From assembly GCA_914767715.1 (NCBI GenBank), contig OU612068.1:13888001-13952000 (forward strand): a stretch of DNA of 64,000 bases, written 5' to 3'. The stretch is from Membranipora membranacea. Its lineage: Eukaryota > Bryozoa > Gymnolaemata > Cheilostomatida > Membraniporidae. How positions within the stretch are numbered: position 1 is the first letter of the stretch; every line of letters begins with the position of its first letter. The notes under the pieces are model-generated. The model saw only the letters and a list, made by a program, of their open reading frames with translations. It made no database searches and was not told where the DNA came from. Of the stretch, positions 1 to 11,428 are shown piece by piece. A program made the translations under genes and the position numbers.

Positions 1-310
1 GATGACCTAAGACTAAGAGTGTTACTGTATGATCTCAATGGAAAAATATATACCTATATATTATAGCGCGGCTGTATATTTCAAAATTATAACAATATCG
101 TAACAATGAGTAAGAGGATTTCTTGGTTGTACAATAAATGACATGTCCGGGAAAGGTTGAAGGGTCCATTGAGTTCTGGGATGAAGGAATGAATGCATAA
201 GAGAGTTTGACCCATAGACAAGTTTGACCCATAAACATATAAACACTAATTTGTACTTATTTGTATTTATACTAATAGTATATACATGTTTGTGGCTTGT
301 TCATCTAAAG

Positions 311-398
311 CCCCATTCTCTCATCACCACACATTACTTTGAATGCTGGTAGTTTCAACAATGTGATCTCAATTTAACAGCCTGTTCCCCAGTCTCAA
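311..398 (+). repeat. Dispersed repeat, copy 1 of 2
   Basis: About 88 bases reading from a C-rich start through ATTCTCTCATCACCACACAT to CCTGTTCCCCAGTC recur at 1400-1485 in the same orientation, with a few substitutions and small indels. The two copies lie 1.1 kb apart and the sequence between them shows no gene apart from a possible secreted exon. I see no target duplication. It may be a short transposon fragment or an old segmental duplication. The rest of 1-1183 shows nothing I can call. Confidence 0.75.
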
Positions 399-1183
399 AA
401 TTACAATAGCTATATCCGTACCAATATCGATATGTAATACAATTTGTACTGGGTAGTTACCAAAGTCAAGTGTTAATCCAAAATCAGACTGCACAAGTCT
501 GAGCACAAGTCTGAGCACATTGACTGACTCAATTTTTCATAAGTATTAGTGTTATCTGGTGAGTGAAGGATGAATGACTGGGGTTGTCAGAGGAATTATA
601 CATTGCGTAAAAGCAATTTTCAGATTGGTTCTATGCCGGCGTTGGACATGTCGTGTTTTCAGTGTGGCTTAAATATATATATATTTATCTGCCGCATCAT
701 ATATCTTGGTCAGATTTCATCAACTGTAAAACAGGATCTTAACATTCTGATTTCACAGCAATCGTGACACTGACACTGACATCTACATTGAAATATTTAC
801 AAGTTACAGAAATTCCTTATATGATGATGTAATTTACTGCAAAGAAACAAAATACCTGCCTTCTCTGAGGGATTGTGGTCATGCAACCAGTTGCAAGGGT
901 GTAAAATATGAAGTTGTTGAGTGGCAGAAAAAAAAATAATTAGGATATATTTTGCTACGTACCAGTCATATTGTAATTTAATTTTCAGTGGCCATGAACC
1001 AATACCACATAAATCATCTTTACTTGCTGCCGACAGAAAAAAATCATACATATCAATAGCCAATGAGTATCCCATAATGCAATATTCAGGAGTTCCAAGT
1101 CACACTGACATCGAGACTTCATTATTATCATGTGTATCTCTGATCGTTAGAGTCAATTTAGTACATGTACCTATTTGGAAAAA

Positions 1184-1312
1184 ATGAACACGGGCAGTCA
1201 CACTAAATTCCTTGTGATGGTATTCTTGCTAAGTGAATTAGTTCACTCTATCGACCAGAGATATACATGCAATGGTTTATCACGTGATCAGTGTGGTCCC
1301 AAGTGGGTTCAG
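1184..1312 (+). CDS. Possible first coding exon of a secreted Cys-containing protein (partial)
   Basis: An ATG at 1184 opens 43 codons whose first ~22 residues look like a signal peptide: a polar start, then the hydrophobic core FLVMVFLLSELVHS. After it come two cysteines in a short polar segment ending K-W-V-Q. The frame runs exactly to CAG|GTAATT, a good splice donor, in phase 0. No matching phase-0 acceptor exon was identified downstream; the WAP exon at 2980 needs phase 1, so it cannot be joined directly. It may be a real gene with an unrecognised second exon or a relic of one. No family is recognised. Confidence 0.3.
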
Positions 1313-1399
1313 GTAATTGGCACCGTACCATATGATAGCTTGACCTAATCTAAATGGGAATTCCAACATAAAATGCATTGTGGGAATGTATTTGACACG

Positions 1400-1485
1400 C
1401 CCTATTCTCTCATCACCACACATTACTTTTGAATGCTGGTAGTTTCAACAATGTTAACTCAATTTAAGCCTGTTCCCCAGTCCCA
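1400..1485 (+). repeat. Dispersed repeat, copy 2 of 2
   Basis: Second copy of the repeat at 311-398, same orientation. It carries one extra T in the CATTACTTTT run and lost a few bases near CAATTTAAGCC. Flanks are not shared with copy 1. Confidence 0.75.
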
Positions 1486-2080
1486 ACAGTACGATTCGTA
1501 CATTTTAAATCCATTCAAACTTAAGAAAATAAAGAAAGTTGTAACATTCCAGTGAGTAAAAATTAGCATATTACCTACACAAAAAGTCTGCTATATATCA
1601 GGTTCTTCAGATGCGTACCTGCTGCCTGCTGTGTTTAGACTAAAGGCATGTATCCAGTAAAAGTGACAAACATGGCTACAAAAAGGTTTTTTTCTTAATG
1701 ATGACGGAAACAAGTACATGATATTCAAGGATATCCAGAATTTTGTCAGTTTGATCCAATATGCCTGCATTTGGATTCAAGTTGGATGGCATTTACCATA
1801 TAGAATGGGAGGCAAGTTTGATCAAATTTGATCTACAGCTAAATGTCAAATTGTCCGTTGAATGTGGTAAAAAAATGAAAAAAAAATTAATCTTAATGGC
1901 ACGTCCATCACAGGTATTTGATTTGATATTAATAATCATGACTTCACTGATTCCTGCTTCCATTTCCTTGTAGGGTGGGAGCAGGGTTGTACAAACCATT
2001 CCAGAGTAACCATTTAAACTCCGACTACCGCTCGTTTTCATCATTGTCTACTGAAGAACCAGACCAGCAATATAGCAAAG

Positions 2081-3167
2081 ATGAAGTTCATCACAATCTG
2101 TCTGCTTGTTGGTGTTTGCCTTACGTTTTGCGCAGGAGCAAAATTATCCCTATCAGGTATGTTTTTAAAGGAGTTATGTTGCACAACAGTTGCCATATTC
2201 ATAATAGAAGTCCGCATCATTGCTTATCTATTATGTTACAGAACAAGTATTAGCTTCAACTTCCTAAACGTTATCAGAGGTTGGGGTGCCCCTCTTCTCA
2301 AAGATTGCTAGGGATGAAGCAAAACAAATGTACATTAAGATGTCCAACAATCTAGAGGTGTTTGGGTGACCTTTTTTCATCGAAAAAAGAAACTAGGTCG
2401 AAATTTGCCTATCGGCAAAACACCACAGCGCTGTATCAAACATTACTATGGTTTACTGATTATCATCAGTAAAACACAACAGCAGTATTAATCATTAATA
2501 TGGTTTACTGGGGGGGGTCTTTCAATCGGATCGCTCACTCACTGAGTGAGCGATACCTGCTTGGCTCTTGCTTTCAGATCGCTCATTCACTTGATGGAAC
2601 TAAATACATTCTGAGTGAGTGATTTGGGAGCGATTTTGTCTAAATGAAACACCAAGTGAGTGAAAATTTTGAGCAATGTGATAGTGATACCTTGCTTGAG
2701 TAAAGGATCGCTGTTTCTAATTGAAACACCCTCCTGATTACAGTCAGTAAAACACAACAGCAGTATTAATCATTAATATGAATTACTGAATACAGGCATG
2801 ATGACCACCTCATGTGAATACTTCTGAATAGTAAACCTCCATTTCATACCACACATAGCTAAGAGATGAGAGATGAAGAGGTGCTTAACTCCAAACCTCC
2901 ATTAGAGTTTTAGCATGAATACATCATGTTTATGATGTAGTTTGCAAGGTTGATTGTTCATTTTCATTCCTTTTTTTAGGTTTGATTATAGGGGGATGCC
3001 CTGTTCCACCAAAAGATTTTGCAACCATCTGTGAGTTTGATCCTGATGTGAACTGTCTGTCAGATGATAATTGCCCTGCTGATGCGAAATGCTGCCGATA
3101 TGGATGTGGATCTGAGTGTTTCTTTGCTGATGGAACTAGGACACCAGCAACTACCAACCAATTCTGA
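2081..3167 (+). CDS. Small secreted protein with a single WAP four-disulfide core domain
   Basis: Two exons: 2081-2156 and 2980-3167, joined in phase 1 across a GT-AG intron whose acceptor follows a long T run. The product is 87 residues. Residues 1-20 form a signal peptide (FITICLLVGVCLTFCAGA core). The mature part holds eight cysteines in the WAP pattern: Cys in G-G-C-P, then single Cys residues in TIC, VNC and DNC, a C-C pair, then YGC and SEC. Members of this family are secreted protease inhibitors or antimicrobial proteins; which applies here cannot be read from sequence. A single domain with a short hydrophilic tail is typical of the smallest members. AATAAA at 3184-3189 lies 16 bases after the stop and is a likely poly(A) signal. 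The intron carries a MITE-like insertion. Confidence 0.85.
2466..2780 (+). repeat. 37-bp identical direct repeat flanking a MITE-like element
   Basis: The 37 bases at 2466-2502 (starting TCAGTAAAACACAACAGC) recur without change at 2744-2780. Both copies sit in a slightly larger unit containing a TTACTG...CAGTAAA inverted motif. The insertion at about 2511-2734 lies between them and appears to interrupt the second unit. This looks like a short tandem duplication that existed before the insertion, not a target-site duplication. Confidence 0.85.
2511..2734 (+). mobile_element. MITE-like element in the WAP gene intron
   Basis: The left end GGGTCTTTCAATCGG and the right end CTAATTGAAACACCCTCC are imperfect inverted repeats. 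The interior is rich in GAGTGAGCGAT and GCTCACTCA motifs, including a perfect palindrome near 2530-2552. A relative is found at 55612-55745 (shared interior ACATTCTGAGTGAGYGATTT and the end GATTGAAAGACCCCT). No coding capacity. It lies wholly within the WAP intron (2157-2979). Confidence 0.65.
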
Positions 3168-5171
3168 TTTTTCTGATAATACTAAATAAAATCATTAAGA
3201 GAGCTCAGTAATTCGTTTGCAGTTGATATCAATTGCGGTTCTGTTCTTATAGTATATATCTTATGTATGTATGTATCTTATTATACTTGGGGCCGCTATA
3301 GTGAAAGAATATTTTAATACATGGACATACACGTTCCAGTCACTTACCTAAATACAAAATAACATAACTTGTAGAATGGCCAGTAGACTCACTCCATTTC
3401 TGTTTGCATCGGATACTTCTAAGAGAACAAAACCATTTCTTGCGTGTCCATTTCAATTTAAATTGAACTTTACCCTTCAATCACAAAATTTACACTGTCA
3501 TATCTCATATTAAGCATAGCTACCCCTGTATTATAAGTTCCCTTCTACTCATCAATTACTTTGAGCTACAGTGGTTTCAGTTGTAGTTAAATTCGATCGA
3601 TTGCCAGATAAATCGTCAGCCACAAAAAAGCTTGAAAAAGAAACTTGTGCTTAAAATCAGGGAGAAGTATAGACAGCTGTGACAAGAGCTAAAAAACTTA
3701 TTTTTTTATTTATCTTTAAATTATGATGCTGTCACTTAGTACATGAATGGAGAATGGACGTAAAAACCATTCACTCCAGTTGCTCTTAGTTGCTCCCATA
3801 GACTTAAGTCTATGGTTGCTCCCCTTCCACTGGTCATGCTACAGCGGCGTAACCACTGAAGGGGGTAGCAACTGAAAATGCAAAAATGCAGAAATTGTGT
3901 TGGACCAGGGAGTTTGGGCCCCAAACTCCCTGGTTGGACAAATTAGAATAATCTGAATTAACACATTTTGTATGGAGTTGCCCACTTCCTCAACGCAAGG
4001 GGTAACAGCATACAAAACTAAACATAATCAACAATTAGTGAAAGAAAGGTGTCTGTGTCAGATCTGCAATCAAGGAGGATAGCACCAAAGGAGGGGCAAT
4101 TGTTACATACTAGCGGACAACCATCGCAGACATTAGTTCAACAAATTCAGCATCAGAACACTTGACCAAGACACATATAAGACAAGATCAAGACCGGCAA
4201 ACCCAACCTTATATTTCTTAGCTATGACCAATTTTAATCAAGTCTAATAACACCTTGTGACACTCTGCTCAGTAGCAAAACTTCCTTTTTTTCTGAAATT
4301 TGCCTATATAACTTGGGAACATACGACGCAGGAAGGCCACCCTTGAAAGAATAATTTCCCATCAACAGCTGACGATGGCAATTCACTTTTGCGGCAACGT
4401 AAGGAAGGATAGAGGGCGATTAAGTCTACTTTTGCGGAAAAAACAAAGTTTTTAAAACTTCTGTCTTATTTGTTGTAACGTAGAACTATTTAATGTGTCT
4501 GGAACTATACTATATAAGAGCATAGTTTGTCAAATAAAATTAACCTTCTGTTTGGCAGGCACAAATTCAGGTCAGTTTTGGTGTAAGCACGGAAGCTTTT
4601 CTATAATTATTTCATATTTTGTATTTTATGTCATTCTCTCAAAAATAAGAACTTGCTTTATTATGACACACTTAAAGTATGGTTGGATAATTTGCTTCGT
4701 CGTGTGATTAAATTAAATGAAATCAACTGTAAAAATAAGGAGTATTAAATTGAGTATGCATGGAATCATTAAATAGAAAAAGGTTACTTTTTAAGGATAT
4801 GCATTGTTCAGTTGAACTACGCTTCTATTAAATGAATTAGAAATTATGTTTAAATCATTGAAATACATGTACTCTTGACTCTTGAGTTGAATTTGTGCTT
4901 GAATTATATGAATTAGAAAAGGTGTCTAAATAATTGAAAAAAAGAGTGTCTTTTGACCTAGTGGCTGCAACGGCAGGGGTTTGGAATTATTAAAAAATAT
5001 ACAATGTGGTTTTATAAAAGTACTAGGGCTTTGGGGATAGGCATTTCACTGGTTGTAAAACCCATAAAAAACCTCTCTGAGTGTGTACTTGCACTTTAAG
5101 AGCAGTCTATCTAGCTTGAATAAATGTTTACTTTAATGCTTAGTCCGGTAATGATGGAATAAGAAAGAGTT
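3168..5171. other. Intergenic, no gene seen; two perfect palindromes
   Basis: This gap between the convergent WAP and collagen genes shows no credible coding exon. It contains a perfect 20-bp palindrome at 3796-3815 (CCATAGACTT and its complement). It also contains a hairpin at 3904-3934 with perfect 15-bp arms (ACCAGGGAGTTTGGG) around a single central C. The second hairpin is bracketed by the direct repeat TTGGAC. A short ATGT microsatellite lies near 3265. Confidence 0.6.
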
Positions 5172-8100
5172 TTATTTTGAGCAGACGACACAGGTTAGCT
5201 GTTTGTTACTGGAGTATGGAGGACAATGGCCGATCGTTCCTTGGCCTTCACAATCTGGTGTTACGAAGTAGAAGAGAGCTCCGTTAGTGCTACCACTGTG
5301 TCCTGCTATGTATTCAGGACTTTGATCGACACACTCATAGGTCATAGGGTGAGCATGATTGTAATATGATGACATCAGATAACCTAAAAAATACCAACCA
5401 CACATTCTAAGAATTTATGTGTGAGAAAATTAAGATGAAAGCCAAAAAGGGAGAGTTGGAGGTTTTTTTGTTGCAATGTGTTGAGGAACAATGAGATCAC
5501 CATTGTCGTGTTACCCAGTAGCTCACCTTCATATTCCTTGGTCCATCCAGAGGGACAGCTTCTTCTAGAAGGTATCATCACTACAGCAGATCTCTGTGTA
5601 TAACAGCGTGCACATGGCACATTCTGGTCATTAGCGGCACTTGGGAATATTCCATAGTTTGTATAAGACTCATACTCAGCACCATATATAATACTGAATG
5701 AGCCACTGCTTGTGAAGTAAGAGTTATACTCTGGCTGTAGGTGGAGGCATTGATAGTTCACACCTCCTCCTGTAATATCATAGCTGCCTCCAGCAGCAAA
5801 ACCTGTAAAGCAAGTTATTTGAAAGCTGTGAAAATAATCAACTACGTGAATCATAGAGACTTGAAATATCTGGAGTTTCCCTCCCTTATGCATCAAAAGG
5901 TAAAAATCAAATTTAATACAATCACTAAAAAATATCACTTTGCTTATAACTTTTACCTTGGAAATTACCAGTTGGATCTCACCCTTACCTAATTCCAAGT
6001 GACGTCCCAAAACAGACCTCTATCCTATTCCACCTGATCTTGAACAATTGTACACATATTAGTCATACAATTGTCAATCTAGTCTTCTACAAATGGAAAA
6101 TAACAAGGAAAAAAATAATAATCTCACAAACCTTGATACAGCAGTGCAGCATCAGTTCCGCATGTAGTCCTTCCCCATCTCGTATAGACTGAGCCTGCAT
6201 TTGAAGAGTTACCAGGACTTCCAGCTGGTCCGGGTGAGCCTTGTGTACCAGCCAGTCCATGGTTACCAGGTGTGCCGGGTGGTCCAGGTTGACCTGCTAC
6301 TCCAGGTGCTCCATCTCTACCAGGTTGACCATCGGTAGCATTACCTGGGGCTCCCTGTTGCCCAGGTTGACCACGTGGTCCTTGAAGCCCGGGGCTTCCA
6401 TCATCTCCATCCTTTCCGGCTAAACCCTGCAAACCATCTCTACCTAATAAATGAACAGGCAATTTCATGAAACATCAATGTTTACGAAGCGAAGCCAAAT
6501 ATTAACTTACTCCTGTGCAGAAACCAAGATTGGACTATTCATGTGCAGTGCAGCTAGAAATTTGGGTCAATCAATCTTTAACATTCTCTTCAACCTAATT
6601 GATAAGATTAATCATTGTTCCTGGAGCATGCTTAGACATGACTTTCTGATGTATGCAACCAAATATCCTCCACATCTACAAAAACATTTCATGCCGCAGG
6701 GAAAATTGTTGAAAGAAAAAACGATGACACGGTAAAAGGTCTGAGCGACTCAAATCACATCAATGATGCTGTATGAAAATATTTGAACAAAACCTTTTCG
6801 GACTTTTAAACAAAAATAAACATTCTTATTCTTATTTATTTTCTGAGACTCCGACAATATTTTTGTTTACATCACTAATGCAAATCTGATCTCTGAACCC
6901 TCAAGTAGTCACAGAAACTCATGCCTAGAGGTCGTACATTTAGGCTAAACCAATTATCTTGCATCAAAAAATCCATCACTTGTCTTGTACAACTGGTAGA
7001 GCCAACGGTAAGACAAGGTCCAACACAAAATGCAGTCAAATTGTATTTAATTCTTTATCTAGCTTAGTCCCAGATCCACGGTCACAAGTATTTACAATAA
7101 AGAAGCTATGAATGAACGCAAGTTATGAATGAAATGAAACGTGCTTTTGTTATAGATAGATAATAAAATAGGTTTGTGAGCCAAAGAAAATTTAATGGGC
7201 TTACCATCTTTTCCATTATTTCCATCTCTCCCATTGATTCCATCTTTTCCGTTAATTACAATTCCATTGATTCCATCTTTCCCATCTTTTCCGTTGATTC
7301 CGTCTTTTCCATTGATTCCATCACGACCATCCCGCCCATTGAAACCATCTTTACCATCCTTGCACATGGAGCTTATTAGATGTTGATTTCTATAACCAAT
7401 ATACCAGATATTGACATGTTTCTTAAAAAATGATTATGATGCCAATAAAAGTATTAAAAAAAAACCACATTGATCTGTTCATATATAAATTTGAGTTTCT
7501 GTTCATAGCAGTCACAGGTGACCCCGATATATTTTGAAATTAATTACAAGACATTGAACTTCAATTTAGTTTAAGAGTATTAAATGTCATGTTTTCCAGG
7601 CGATTAGTACCGCAAGAGTTGTGCGTTCGAATCCCATTGGGGGAGCTTTCAATGTTGATTGTTCCAGCCCCTAGCACCCTCGGGTGTATATCTCATCTGT
7701 GTACTCCTCTTCTGACTGACTCATGGAAAGACATGTGATAGCATGGCAAGACATGCTGACAAGCTCGAAAGACAGCTAAAAACTCACTACAAGGGGTCCC
7801 AGCAATGGGCCATGTAAGGTCAAAAACCCTAACATGTACGCTGTGTTACATAGGGTAGCAATGGTGGAGTGGAATGAGCTATGACACGAGAGAACACAAC
7901 TCTGAGTAGTGAAGAGCGGCCATGCTAATGAGCGCCATCAACCCATTCTTTTTGGGTGATGGTGAGATGTCGCAATTGGTTAGCGCGCTTGCTATTTACT
8001 GACAGGCGATTAGTGCTGCAAGAGTTGTGGGTCCAAATCCCATTGGGGGAGCTTCCAATGTTGATTGTTCCAGCCCCAAGCACCCTCGGTGTATACCTCT

Positions 8101-9842
8101 TCTAATAGTATTAAATGTCATGTTTTCTTACAGACATTTAATAGTCTGTTATTTCTTACACAATAGTCTCTACTATCTAGTTCATTCGTTCAATACCCAT
8201 CAGTAAGAAAATCACTTAAACAGTCAATTTTCCAAAGCTGATGCGTACCATTCCGGTACCCCTCATCACAAGGAAACATTGGACAGGGGTCTTAGATTAT
8301 CAGCAGCAAAGATAAAGTTATTAAAAAGGTTTGTTCTTGAGAGCGATTGAGATTGAGAGATTTTTGGTTTGAAATGATCTCTTACCATCCAATGATAAGC
8401 TGTGGACATCATAGTGTGAGTTGTCCGAATCTGCAGCTGCCCGACATCTTATCACATGCTCATATCACCTCTTTTTGAAGAAGTGTTCTGTTTGGTGTCT
8501 GCCCTTGAGATCAATCTCAACTAAATTGATAAATGATATGTCTATAATCTTCAAATTTATTGAGCAGAAGCTGTTATATCACATGTATTTTGGAATATCG
8601 TTTATCCCTATAGTGTACTTTTAGAATCTCTAGATGTCATTGAACAGTGTCATTTAAAACTGACATCAACAGGCACACCGAAAAGTTACATTTTGGGGTA
8701 AAGACAGGTCGTCTTTGGGGCTTCGAGTACCTCCGTGATTGAACCCAAAAGTTATCGGTGATTGCCATTTTTGGAAAAATATAAAATTTGATAAAAGTTT
8801 AGTCTGTGGTGTTTGCCCAGGTCTAGGAGTTATATCACGATCTGAAAATATAAAGATGAATAACTCACGGCAATCATAGCTTTCCCAAGTAAATCTCTGG
8901 TAGCTTTCTGATCAGCAGTCACAGCTTTCAGATCAGCAGTCACAGCTTTCAGATCAGCAGTCACAGCTTTCAGATAAGCAGTCACAGCTTTCAGATCAGC
9001 AGTCACAGCTTTCAGATCAGCAGTCACAGCTTTCAGATCAGCGGTTACTTTTTCCAGTTTTCTGTCCTGCTCCGAGGTTTTCTCAATTAGCTCATCAATC
9101 ACTCTCTCTGTCTTCAGAGATATATCTTTACATCTAATGGTCTGTAGTCCAATGTGGAGCTGTATAACGGTGGTCAGAAGGAAAGCTGTCCTGAAAGTGA
9201 AACAAGATACCTGGGAAGTCAACTTTCTGGAGCTAGCTGTATTATCTTTAAAGTGGAATACCTCCACCAAATAACATAAATCAAACAACCATCTTCACAA
9301 ATATTTGCTGAGCATATGAGATAACCTCTGATTAGCCTAGACAATATGAATTTATTTAATAATGGGTTTATTTTTTTTCCACCGTAAGAAATGTTGAAAA
9401 ACATTTATATAATACCATTAACTTAAATAAAGCTCTCAGACAAAATTTTGAATTGCAAAATTGAAAAATGTATTTTGGCACTTGGTGGTCCTCGCTCTGG
9501 TAATAAAAGAATCGTTGCAGCGAGCAGAATGTCTGCGATTCAAAGACTGCCTCTCAGTTATAAAAGAGTGTAAAAAGTGTTTAGGGTTACTGAAAATCTT
9601 CAGGAAGTGGCAACGATATTGTTCAAGAGCAAAAACAATAAGCTTGGGAATAGCTAAAACTTGCAATCGTTCAGTATAGCTCTCTATATCTGGTAAAGTG
9701 AATTAACTGCACCAGCTTTGAATTCTCTGAAGGTGGTCTTTTTGGGTGTTGCTAAGCTGTATGACTGTATCCATACGGATGTTAGATTTTCGGACTTCAA
9801 AGTATTATAGTTTATGACTTACCATCCAATAGATTTATCCAT
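5172..9842 (-). CDS. Secreted short-chain collagen C4-like protein with a coiled-coil stalk
   Basis: Six exons on the minus strand: 9823-9842, 8869-9190, 7205-7358, 6132-6443, 5527-5802, 5172-5383. Splice phases agree (2,0,1,1,1) and the total is 1296 bases, 431 residues. Domains in order: a hydrophobic leader at residues 7-22 (signal peptide, or less likely a membrane anchor); a charged segment; about seven AVTADLK heptads at roughly 55-105 with V and L at coiled-coil a/d spacing; Gly-X-Y repeats at ~115-250 with one break (GIVING); then a ~180-residue Cys-rich C-terminal domain starting VYTRWGRTTC. That domain is the one at the end of sponge short-chain collagen C4 and its invertebrate relatives. 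Expected role: a trimeric extracellular matrix protein. The 20-bp first exon was chosen because its ATG, donor and phase 2 fit exon 2 exactly. AATAAA at 5171-5176 overlaps the stop codon. Confidence 0.9.
7576..8127 (+). mobile_element. tRNA-type SINE with terminal direct repeats and 21-bp target duplication
   Basis: A perfect 21-bp direct repeat (7576-7596 and 8107-8127, beginning AGTATTAAATG) brackets an insert at 7597-8106, as expected of LINE-mediated integration. Inside, ~100-bp segments at 7597-7712 and 8003-8103 are direct repeats of each other (CAGGCGATTAGT...CCTCTTCT). Each has a Pol III B-box-like core, GCGTTCGAATCCC on the left and GGGTCCAAATCCC on the right. Only the right copy is preceded by a full tRNA-like head with an A-box-like TCGCAATTGGTTAGCGCG at about 7979. 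The insert is therefore about 1.25 units of a ~406-bp element, starting in mid-unit. It lies in collagen intron 2 (7359-8868). Confidence 0.8.
8909..9043 (-). repeat. 21-bp coding minisatellite (AVTADLK heptads)
   Basis: Six to seven near-identical 21-bp units, GCAGTCACAGCTTTCAGATC on the plus strand, lie inside collagen exon 2. Each encodes one coiled-coil heptad in frame (one unit reads AVTAYLK). Because the unit is a multiple of both 3 and the heptad length, copy-number change would lengthen or shorten the stalk by two helical turns without breaking frame. Confidence 0.95.
9461..9679 (+). pseudogene. Cys-rich, leader-bearing ORF without an ATG, antisense to collagen intron 1
   Basis: Seventy-two codons open from a TTG; a TGA lies four codons upstream and there is no in-frame ATG or evident splice acceptor between. 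The translation has a hydrophobic leader (FWHLVVLALVIKE), then six cysteines in a basic 50-residue segment, ending in TAG. This is the architecture of a small secreted cysteine-rich peptide, but the missing start suggests a decayed copy or a chance frame. No family recognised, and I infer no activity. It lies wholly in collagen intron 1 (9191-9822). Confidence 0.2.
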
Positions 9843-11428
9843 GGTTACTCAGCAGCGCAGCGACATATTCTTGACTTACGCAGTCAAGATTCGGCGACCT
9901 AATAAAGTTCTTGATAAACAGTTTACAAGTGCTCAAATACAATAATCAAATCTGTAAGCGTAGCATTTTTGGCATATATCTGGGTAGATGACATTAAAAC
10001 TGCTGGATATAGTTGACAGACGCTGACAGTAATTTACCCAATACTTGATCAGTCATCTCAATGGAATGCAGGAGTAAGTCGACAAAAGAGAAAAAACAGT
10101 GAAAACGATACTTTAGGCCAATGAATAATTCCAATATTTACAGTTGATGTGAGATTCGATTGAGTAAAACAGCCGCTCATATAAAGGAAAACATCAAGTT
10201 GAAGAGTTTGGCAGAGACATCAATGTCTGATGGTTTTCTCTGTGTTGACTCACTGATAACAGTGCTCCCAACTGGTAAATATCAATAAATAGACCAATAT
10301 GGAAAAATTAAAACGTTTTCAATGAACCTGAATCATCAGAAGGGGAGCAAATGCAAGCCCTGATAATGATGCTCTGATTTTGATACAACCAGGCAGTGTT
10401 CTGAGTGAATGGGAACCGAGTTCCCGCAAAGAAATATAGAGGGGGAACCTTTAGAACACGGTTCCCACTGGATTCTGTTCAACAACAGTGTGAAGTTGTC
10501 TCTTTGGACCAGGTATCAATCATACTATTACAGATCCATATTTCTGCATAATTTGCTCTAGAGAGTGTAAACAATTCTCAAACCCAAAGAGTAGAGAGTA
10601 CCCACAAAGAGAAAAGTCCACTTAGACCACTTCAGCTAGGGCTCAAGACCTCAAGATACGCAAGTGTTATCCAGTCGTTGATTACATAGGAGCACAACAT
10701 ATTTATCTTGAGCAACACTATCTGAAAGTTTTCTTCCTTAATTGTATCAAAGTGTGCAGACATAGAACATCATCATTTCGATATGTTCAGAAAAAAAAGA
10801 TTCCAGCTTCCTGCTTTGGATAGCAGTGAAATAACAAAGCCTAAAACGAGTGAATATGTTGTTGAAATTGCATGATTGCATCCGGCAATAATTGTATTAA
10901 AATATTATGAATTTGGGTTCCCTACTGACAGGGAGTACATGCTGGCTATTGGACGACAGCAATTTGGTTGATATTCTAGGCATTCTCATCAGGGAGTTTG
11001 GAGTTTTCATCACTTCGCAGTCAACAGATGGTAAGAAACTCGACCTCAAATTTACTTATTATTGTCTAACGGGAAAAATGAATTAAACTTTATCACGGAC
11101 TTGATATCAAATAAGCATAATAATAATAATTCATTTTTTCCAAGAGAACTGCTGGTAGAATCACTTCAGACAATAATATTGATGAGAAAACCTGGTGTAC
11201 TGAATTATATAAAGCGTTCATTGATACGTTAGAAATACAAAAGACACATACAAAATGACATTTAACATGATCATAAGATGATCACAAATATAAAGATGCA
11301 TTGAAATGGCACACAGACTGAGGGTAACAGTGGGAGGATTTTAGGAGAAGTTTATCAACCTCAACCAGATCCCTCAGTCTTAATCATAGACATCTTGATT
11401 TTTCACTCTCTCCGTTCGTCAGCTTTGT
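9843..11428. other. Intergenic between two minus-strand genes; no gene seen
   Basis: About 1.6 kb upstream of the collagen start and downstream of COX10. No exon is supported. It should hold the collagen promoter and the COX10 3' untranslated region. A small inverted motif (CTTGACTTACGCAGTCAAG) lies near 9872. Related motifs GGGAACCGAG and ACACGGTTCCC lie near 10410-10470 without forming a convincing hairpin. Confidence 0.5.

Noticed and set aside
7195-7386. Pro/Ser-rich plus-strand ORF
   Set aside because: Shadow of the collagen Gly-X-Y exon on the other strand.
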